Below, piece by piece: positions 32,764 through 37,814 of a stretch of DNA of 37,814 nt. The position numbers were made by a program, and so were the translations under genes. Each line of letters begins with the position of its first letter. Positions within the stretch are counted from its first letter, which is position 1. This stretch comes from Bacteroidia bacterium 43-41 (GTDB lineage Bacteria; Bacteroidota; Bacteroidia; Bacteroidales; Dysgonomonadaceae). The notes under the pieces are model-generated. The model did no database searches and was not told the DNA's origin. It saw nothing but the letters and a program-made list of their open reading frames with translations. The stretch covers positions 1 through 37,814 of the forward strand of contig MKTD01000064.1 in NCBI GenBank assembly GCA_001898165.1, in the 5' to 3' direction.

Positions 32764-33350
32764 AACGAGTACGGGCAATGAAAGAGATGAATATTGTTGA
32801 GCAGAAAAAAAAGCTTCGTATGAGAGTGGTTGAGATAAAGCAATCTTATTCTCAAAGGGAGCTGCAAAACTTGTCGGAGGAGGTAATATCCACACTTGAG
32901 CTCACTGAAGTTTTCCAAAATGCAAAAGTTGTTCTTGCTTATTACAGTATGTCTGATGAAGTAAATACGCATGAATGGATAAAAAGACATCATTGGCAAA
33001 AACAATTTCTTTTGCCAATGGTTAATAATAGTGAATTAGTTTTGAAAAGATATGTTTCCGAAGAGAGTATGTTGACTTCCGGTTTTGGAATTGAAGAACC
33101 GCTGGGTAATACTTTCCCGGAACAGGAATACGATAAAATAGATTTGGTAATTGTCCCGGGTGTTGCTTTCGACCGCACACTAAACCGGATGGGTAGGGGA
33201 AAAGGCTTTTACGATAGATTATTACCAAAGATAAAGGCTCCAAAGATGGCTATCTGTTTTGACTTTCAGGTTTTTGACAGAATTCCGGCAAATCAAGGAG
33301 ATATCAAAATGAACATGATTGTTTGTCAGAATGAGATTATTGTGGAATAA
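32760..33350 (+). CDS. 5-formyltetrahydrofolate cyclo-ligase
   Basis: This enzyme (YgfA/MTHFS) uses ATP to turn 5-formyl-THF into 5,10-methenyl-THF. In the 196 residues YYSMSDEVNTHEWI is the folate-binding part and the C-terminal GRGKGFYDRLL is the family's ATP-phosphate motif, preceded by LVIVPGVAFD. The start ATG overlaps the S41 stop (ATGA). A Met seven residues in (MKEMNIVEQKKK) would give a more usual length, but coupling favours the first. Last gene of the nadC unit. Confidence 0.93.
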   Translation: MKRVRAMKEMNIVEQKKKLRMRVVEIKQSYSQRELQNLSEEVISTLELTEVFQNAKVVLAYYSMSDEVNTHEWIKRHHWQKQFLLPMVNNSELVLKRYVSEESMLTSGFGIEEPLGNTFPEQEYDKIDLVIVPGVAFDRTLNRMGRGKGFYDRLLPKIKAPKMAICFDFQVFDRIPANQGDIKMNMIVCQNEIIVE

Positions 33351-33416
33351 CTGCCCAACAATCCGGATTTCAGATAAACATTTTTATTAACATCACAATT
33401 CTTCATAAATTTGCAG

Positions 33417-33424
33417 TATATTTG
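33417..33424 (+). promoter_or_regulatory. Promoter -7 box of the dehydratase gene
   Basis: TATATTTG is a consensus -7 box 40 bases before the ATG at 33465; a second candidate TAAATTTG lies just upstream (33407-33414). The longer open frame starting at 33411 would include these, which supports the later start. Confidence 0.5.
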
Positions 33425-33464
33425 GCAATTTAGAATATACTGTTGTTGGTCTTTGAGTGCAGTT

Positions 33465-35420
33465 ATGAATAAATACTTAGAGAATTACTTATCAGACAGG
33501 GTTTTGTCCCGCATGTCTATCCTGATAATAGACATCCTCATTATACTGTTTTCGACCCTGACTATGTATTTTTTGCGCTTCGGCTTTGAAGGGCTCACCG
33601 CGCAAGTTAAGGCTGATGGTATAACCACAACGCTTGTCCTGATATTTTTCAATGTCATTGCATTTCTTATTTTTAAAACCTTTAGCGGGATTCTACGCTT
33701 TTCAGCCTTTTCCGATCTTCTTCGCATTATTTATGCGTTAACCCTTGGTTATTTTGTATCGTTTGCCTGTCTGGTAATAATAAAGAAATATAACCCTGCC
33801 TTTACGGTTTCAAATACCATTCATTTTGCAACCTATGTCCTGAATGTTTTATTGATGATTTTTTCCCGTATTGTTGTCAAGGAGGTTTATGAGTCTATTA
33901 CAGGCAAGCCGCAAAAAGCCACCAATATTTTTATTTACGGTACCAAGCAAGCCGGAATTAGCCTTGCAAAGGCGATCAGGGGAAATCGGGAATTTAAGTA
34001 TAAGGTATTGGGATTTATTACCGATGAAGACAATATGGTCGGCAAAAATCTTTTGGGACTTAATATTTATGCCAATAACGAAAATCTGTTCAGGGTGTTG
34101 GAAGCAAAAGATGTGAAAACAGTTATTGTTTCCCCTCATAAAATGGATCAGATAAGAAATTCTCCTTCACTGGAAAACTTTGTTGATCATAATATTTCCC
34201 TGTTGACCACCTCTCCTGTTAATGAATGGAACGGGACATTGACAGGAAAAGAGCAGTTAAAAGATATTCAAATAGAGGATCTGCTCCCCCGCAACCCCAT
34301 TAACATCAATTTAAAGGAAATTGCCGCCCACATTGAAGGAAAGAGGGTTATGGTGACAGGAGCCGCAGGCTCTATAGGGAGCGAAATTGTCCGTCAGGTA
34401 GCTTCATTCAACCCTTACAATATTATTTTGATCGATCAGGCAGAAACCCCCCTGCATGATATGAGGCTTGAACTTCAGAAAAAGTGGATCGATATCAACA
34501 CAAATATAATTGTTGCGGATGTAGGCAATGCCACGAGGATGGAACGCATTTTTGCAAAGTCGCGCCCGCAGTATATCTTTCATGCCGCAGCCTACAAACA
34601 TGTTCCTATGATGGAGGATAATGTTTCCGAATCCATACAGACAAATGTCTTAGGAACAAAAATATTAGCTGATTTAGCTGTAAAATACGGCGCCCAGAAA
34701 TTTGTCATGATCTCTACAGATAAAGCAGTGAACCCGTCAAATATAATGGGTTGCTCAAAAAGGATCAGTGAGATCTATGTTCAATCCTTGTCAAGGCACC
34801 TTGCAAAAACCAGTCAGAAAACAACACAATTCATCACGACCCGATTTGGTAATGTATTGGGTTCTAACGGCTCGGTAATTCCGTTATTCAGGGAACAAAT
34901 TAAAAACGGAGGTCCTATAACAGTCACCCATCCCGAAATTATCCGTTATTTTATGACCATCCCCGAAGCTTGCCAGTTGGTTCTCGAAGCCGGGTCCATG
35001 GGGAAAGGCGGTGAGATTTATCTTTTCGATATGGGTAAGCCTGTAAAGATCATTGATCTGGCCAAGAGAATGATCCGGCTGTCGGGATCGAAGAATATCA
35101 AGATCGAGTTTACCGGATTGCGTCACGGCGAGAAGCTTTATGAAGAGTTATTGAACAATGCCGAACATACGAAGCCCACGCACAATGAGAAAATCATGAT
35201 TGCTCAGGTGCGGGAGTATGAGTACGAAGGAGTGAGGGATCAGATTGAGAAGTTAATAAATATTTCGTATCAGTACGATGATATGCGTACCGTGAAAAAA
35301 ATGAAAGAGATTGTTCCTGAGTTTCGAAGCATTAACTCTCCCTATGAGGCGGTTGACCGGTTGTTGGAGAAACTGGATGACAAGGCCACGGTCAAAATTC
35401 AAAACGCATTTTCAATTTAG
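33465..35420 (+). CDS. FlaA1/CapD-type nucleotide-sugar dehydratase/epimerase
   Basis: With start MNKYLENYLSD the 651-residue protein has four N-terminal membrane helices (about 15-130), a first CoA/NAD-like domain (130-270) and a C-terminal short-chain dehydrogenase fold with NAD motif GAAGSIG (299-305), the segment FHAAAYKHVPMMEDNV, and ISTDKAVNPSNIMGCSKR. Such membrane-bound enzymes (WbpM, CapD, PglF) make 4-keto-6-deoxy or epimerised UDP-GlcNAc derivatives for surface glycans. No other glycan genes are nearby, so the product pathway is open. It overlaps the convergent exporter gene by 9 bases. Confidence 0.92.
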   Translation: MNKYLENYLSDRVLSRMSILIIDILIILFSTLTMYFLRFGFEGLTAQVKADGITTTLVLIFFNVIAFLIFKTFSGILRFSAFSDLLRIIYALTLGYFVSFACLVIIKKYNPAFTVSNTIHFATYVLNVLLMIFSRIVVKEVYESITGKPQKATNIFIYGTKQAGISLAKAIRGNREFKYKVLGFITDEDNMVGKNLLGLNIYANNENLFRVLEAKDVKTVIVSPHKMDQIRNSPSLENFVDHNISLLTTSPVNEWNGTLTGKEQLKDIQIEDLLPRNPININLKEIAAHIEGKRVMVTGAAGSIGSEIVRQVASFNPYNIILIDQAETPLHDMRLELQKKWIDINTNIIVADVGNATRMERIFAKSRPQYIFHAAAYKHVPMMEDNVSESIQTNVLGTKILADLAVKYGAQKFVMISTDKAVNPSNIMGCSKRISEIYVQSLSRHLAKTSQKTTQFITTRFGNVLGSNGSVIPLFREQIKNGGPITVTHPEIIRYFMTIPEACQLVLEAGSMGKGGEIYLFDMGKPVKIIDLAKRMIRLSGSKNIKIEFTGLRHGEKLYEELLNNAEHTKPTHNEKIMIAQVREYEYEGVRDQIEKLINISYQYDDMRTVKKMKEIVPEFRSINSPYEAVDRLLEKLDDKATVKIQNAFSI

Positions 35421-37250
35421 GTCTCCCTGCATATTGCAAAGCTTGGTGTAATAGCCGTTTAATGCGTACAGCGAGTTATGTCCGCCCGACTCAATGATTT
35501 GTCCCTCCCTTAAAACATAAATCTCGTCCGCATTCTTTATGGTGGATAACCGGTGTGCAATAATGATGGTTGTCCGGTTTTTCATCAGTTTCTCCAAAGC
35601 ATCCTGTACCAGCCGTTCCGAATCGGTATCAAGTGCCGAGGTAGCTTCATCCAGAATCAGGATCTCCGGATTTTTCAGCACCGCTCTCGCAATGCTTATC
35701 CGTTGACGCTGTCCACCCGACAGTTTTCCTCCCCGGTCGCCGATATTGGTCTGGTATCCGCTTTGGGTGGCCATGATGAACTCGTGCGCATTAGCCACTT
35801 TTGCCGCTTCAATCACCTCTTCTTGCGTGGCCTGTTTTAAGCCGAAGGCGATGTTGTTGAAGAATGTGTCGTTGAAAAGGATCGCTTCCTGGGTTACGTA
35901 ACCTATCTTTGAGCGCAGATCGTGTAAGGTAACCTCCTTTATGTTGATGTTATCGATAAAGAGCCCCCCTTCCTGAATATCGTAAAATCGGGATAAAAGG
36001 TCGGTCATGGTGGACTTTCCCGAGCCCGATTGGCCTACAAGAGCCACCGTCTTCCCTTTCTCGATCGTTAAATCGATCCCTCTCAGCACCCACTCTTTAT
36101 TGTATTTGAACCAAACATTATTGTAATGTATCTGTTTATCAAAAGTCAGTTTTTGAGGATGTTGAGTGTCGGTTATCTCATTTTGCGCATTCAATATCTT
36201 GTCGATCCGTTCCATGGAAGCCAGGCCTCTCTGCACGGTATATGCCGATCTTGAGAACTCTTTAATAGGGTTGATAATGCTGTAGAAAATGGTGAGGTAA
36301 TAAATAAAAGTAGCCGCATCAATAATACCATTGCCGCTTAATATAAGCGAGCCGCCAAACCAGAGGACAATAGCTATGGTGACGGTTCCCAGGAATTCAC
36401 TCATCGGATGTGCAAGATATTGCCGTCTGGCAATCCGGTTAGACATTTTTCTAAACAGGTCGCTCCCCGCATAGAATCGTTTTGATATTTTGCTTTCAGC
36501 ATTAAACGCTTTTATTATCCTGAGCCCGCTTAATGTTTCCTCAATTTGCGACATCAGCTCACCCCATTTATTTTGAGCCTCAAACGAGCTTTTCTTCAGC
36601 GATTTTCCCACCGTCCCCATCACATATCCCATAATCGGCAGCACCACAAAGACAAAGAGGGTGAGTTGCCAGCTGAGGACGACCATTGTAATTAAATAAA
36701 TAAGAATAAGGATCGGGTTTTTAAAGAGCATATCGAGCGAACTCATCACTGAGCTCTCCACTTCATTCACATCTCCCGAGACCCGGGCCAATATATCGCC
36801 TTTACGTTCTTCCGAAAAAAAACCGATAGGGAGGGCCAGTATCTTATCGTTAATTTGGTTTCTGATGTCTTTCACCACCCCTGTCCGGACGGGAATGGTG
36901 AAATAGGCTCCGAAATAGGCGGTTCCTGTTTTAAACAGGGTCATAACAACAAGCGTAATCGCCAAAAACATGAGTGTTGTGCTGCCTCCATAGGTCTCAA
37001 TAAGTTGAGACATATACCAATTCCCGTTATTTAAAACAATATCGATCATCGAGATACCTTTCGCCTCCCATGGAATAAATTCAAAAACCTTATTGTTGAC
37101 TTTAAATAAAACCTGAAGTATGGGTATGATGGTTGCCAGTGAAAAAACGTTCAATAATGCGGTTAATATATTAAAAAGGAACGACAGGATCACGTATTTC
37201 TTATATGGGGGCAAGAAACGCCTGAATATAGTTACAATACCTTTCATCAA
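35412..37250 (-). CDS. ABC exporter, MsbA-like (fused permease-ATPase)
   Basis: The 612-residue half-transporter has six membrane helices in the first 330 residues, then an ATPase domain with Walker A GQSGSGKST (about 400-410), Q-loop YVTQE, signature LSGGQRQR (about 510), Walker B ILILDEATSALD and H-loop AHRLST. The coupling segment EERKGDILARVSGDVNEVE is typical of lipid or lipid-A flippases. MsbA of lipid A is the likely role in Bacteroidota, but drug or peptide exporters look alike. Convergent with the dehydratase gene; its start is 250 bases before the rRNA promoter, divergent from it. Confidence 0.88.
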   Translation of the reverse strand: MMKGIVTIFRRFLPPYKKYVILSFLFNILTALLNVFSLATIIPILQVLFKVNNKVFEFIPWEAKGISMIDIVLNNGNWYMSQLIETYGGSTTLMFLAITLVVMTLFKTGTAYFGAYFTIPVRTGVVKDIRNQINDKILALPIGFFSEERKGDILARVSGDVNEVESSVMSSLDMLFKNPILILIYLITMVVLSWQLTLFVFVVLPIMGYVMGTVGKSLKKSSFEAQNKWGELMSQIEETLSGLRIIKAFNAESKISKRFYAGSDLFRKMSNRIARRQYLAHPMSEFLGTVTIAIVLWFGGSLILSGNGIIDAATFIYYLTIFYSIINPIKEFSRSAYTVQRGLASMERIDKILNAQNEITDTQHPQKLTFDKQIHYNNVWFKYNKEWVLRGIDLTIEKGKTVALVGQSGSGKSTMTDLLSRFYDIQEGGLFIDNINIKEVTLHDLRSKIGYVTQEAILFNDTFFNNIAFGLKQATQEEVIEAAKVANAHEFIMATQSGYQTNIGDRGGKLSGGQRQRISIARAVLKNPEILILDEATSALDTDSERLVQDALEKLMKNRTTIIIAHRLSTIKNADEIYVLREGQIIESGGHNSLYALNGYYTKLCNMQGDLN

Positions 37251-37336
37251 AAAATTTACTTTTATAGTAGTTTTAGTGCATAAATAAAAAACGGTGCAAG
37301 ATACACATAATTTGTGACTCTATATATCAGATTTGA

Positions 37337-37358
37337 CGTTTTTGCAGCGTTTTTGCAG
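37337..37358. repeat. Tandem 11-base direct repeat
   Basis: CGTTTTTGCAG occurs twice in a row without spacing, upstream of the rRNA promoter and the divergent exporter gene. It might bind a regulator or be chance. Confidence 0.5.
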
Positions 37359-37472
37359 AATAATCTCCAATAAGTACAATTTGAGGTCTTTTATTAATCC
37401 ATTAGTTGCTAAACCATTACTTCAATGCTTGAAAAAAAATGATTTTTTTTATTAAATTCATTGCGAAAATGT

Positions 37473-37503
37473 TTTGTTTGAATAAAATCTTTTTCTACCT
37501 TTG
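37473..37503 (+). promoter_or_regulatory. rRNA operon promoter
   Basis: TTTG (37473-37476), exactly 19 bases, and TACCTTTG (37496-37503) give a perfect Bacteroidota promoter, preceded by an AT-rich tract (37432-37455) that may act as an UP element. It reads towards the 16S gene. Confidence 0.85.
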
Positions 37504-37775
37504 CATCCGCTTTCCGAAAAACAGCAGTTGTCGGGAAGCATGACAAACGTTCTTTGAAAGTATTCCATACACGTTTTTAAAAAAGACAAGCAGTATATAA
37601 ATATATATTGGTACCCGTTCAAAATAAGAACACAATAAAGAGGAAAAGGAATAGATTCGTGGAATCTGGGGCAAGTTTGAGGATCACCGGCTGGAGCCGG
37701 GTGTTTGTTCAGTTTTTTTTACCGTATATGCCGTCAGGCAGGGATTGGTGACAGTTCAAGACATACAACAAATAT
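37504..37775 (+). ncRNA. rRNA leader with boxA-like element and hairpins
   Basis: The 272-base leader starts with a 9-pair hairpin (37509-37517 with 37531-37539) at the RNA 5' end. A boxA-like sequence, CGTTCTTTGAAA (37548-37559), follows and would load the Nus antitermination complex. Two more hairpins are AGATTC-GTG-GAATCT (37653-37667) and CACCGGC-TGGA-GCCGGGTG (37685-37703), the latter followed by a T8 run at 37713-37720. The arms for RNase III processing of 16S would need sequence beyond the window. Confidence 0.65.
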
Positions 37776-37814
37776 ACAACGAAGAGTTTGATCCTGGCTC
37801 AGGATGAACGCTAG
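37776..37814 (+). rRNA. rrs: 16S ribosomal RNA, 5' end (partial)
   Basis: GAAGAGTTTGATCCTGGCTC at 37781 is the universal 16S 5' region (primer 27F site), followed by AGGATGAACGCTAG, the form seen in Bacteroidota. The mature 5' end is set near 37776 by counting back to E. coli position 1. The gene continues past the window. Confidence 0.97.

Noticed and set aside
1-37814. CRISPR array or retron/cas genes
   Set aside because: No regularly spaced direct repeats and no Cas, reverse transcriptase or other intact defence proteins were seen.

Overview
The window looks like a Bacteroidota chromosome, probably order Bacteroidales (inference). Evidence: many promoters match the Bacteroidota form TTTG-N18-20-TAnnTTTG, Shine-Dalgarno sequences are weak, several protein types are typical of the phylum (Bacteroides-type serine palmitoyltransferase, a DUF4249-like remnant, RlmD and S41 relatives), and the right edge enters a 16S rRNA gene whose first bases fit this group. 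The window is mostly housekeeping chromosome. No phage, CRISPR array or intact transposase is visible.

Layout. 1-270: decayed end of a DUF4249-like gene. 274-8048, minus strand: a complete tryptophan operon in the order trpL-trpB-trpE-trpG-trpD-trpC-trpF-trpA, followed by an EamA exporter. It has a clear promoter, a 19-residue leader peptide with tandem Trp codons, and a terminator attenuator. 8137-11125: fumC and an rlmD-type methyltransferase. 11118-12256: a small membrane protein and a TraB/GumN lipoprotein in one operon. 12320-12914: debris of a restriction-modification or defence locus. 13045-17235: ferritin, serine palmitoyltransferase, ribF, mltG. 17344-17554: tRNA-Ser(GCU) with promoter and strong terminator. 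17555-19330: a gene graveyard (AlkZ-like and GH31 remnants) around one intact membrane protein. 19330-19739: a 52-residue protein gene behind a promoter with an 18-bp perfect palindrome. 19744-22433: nhaA and pepE, divergent from an AlkD-like gene.

22595-27513: a MarR regulator divergent from a four-gene exporter (ATPase, lipoprotein adaptor, FtsX-type permease, TolC-type channel). 27520-29606, minus: rlmH, a secreted alpha/beta hydrolase and a small membrane protein. 29759-33350, plus: nadC, dCMP deaminase, S41 protease and 5-formyl-THF cyclo-ligase. 33465-37250: a FlaA1/CapD-type nucleotide-sugar dehydratase convergent with an MsbA-type exporter. 37473-37814: rRNA promoter, leader and the start of 16S rRNA.

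The most interesting non-genic signals are the trp attenuator, whose segment 2 imitates segment 3 of the terminator, and a dispersed palindromic element found twice (3484-3649, inside the trp operon, and 22454-22565), with a paired substitution in its inverted ends. I do not see a convincing wholly new multi-gene system. The best candidates for undescribed biology are the palindromic element, the operator-controlled 52-residue protein, and the 57-residue membrane protein paired with the TraB lipoprotein.
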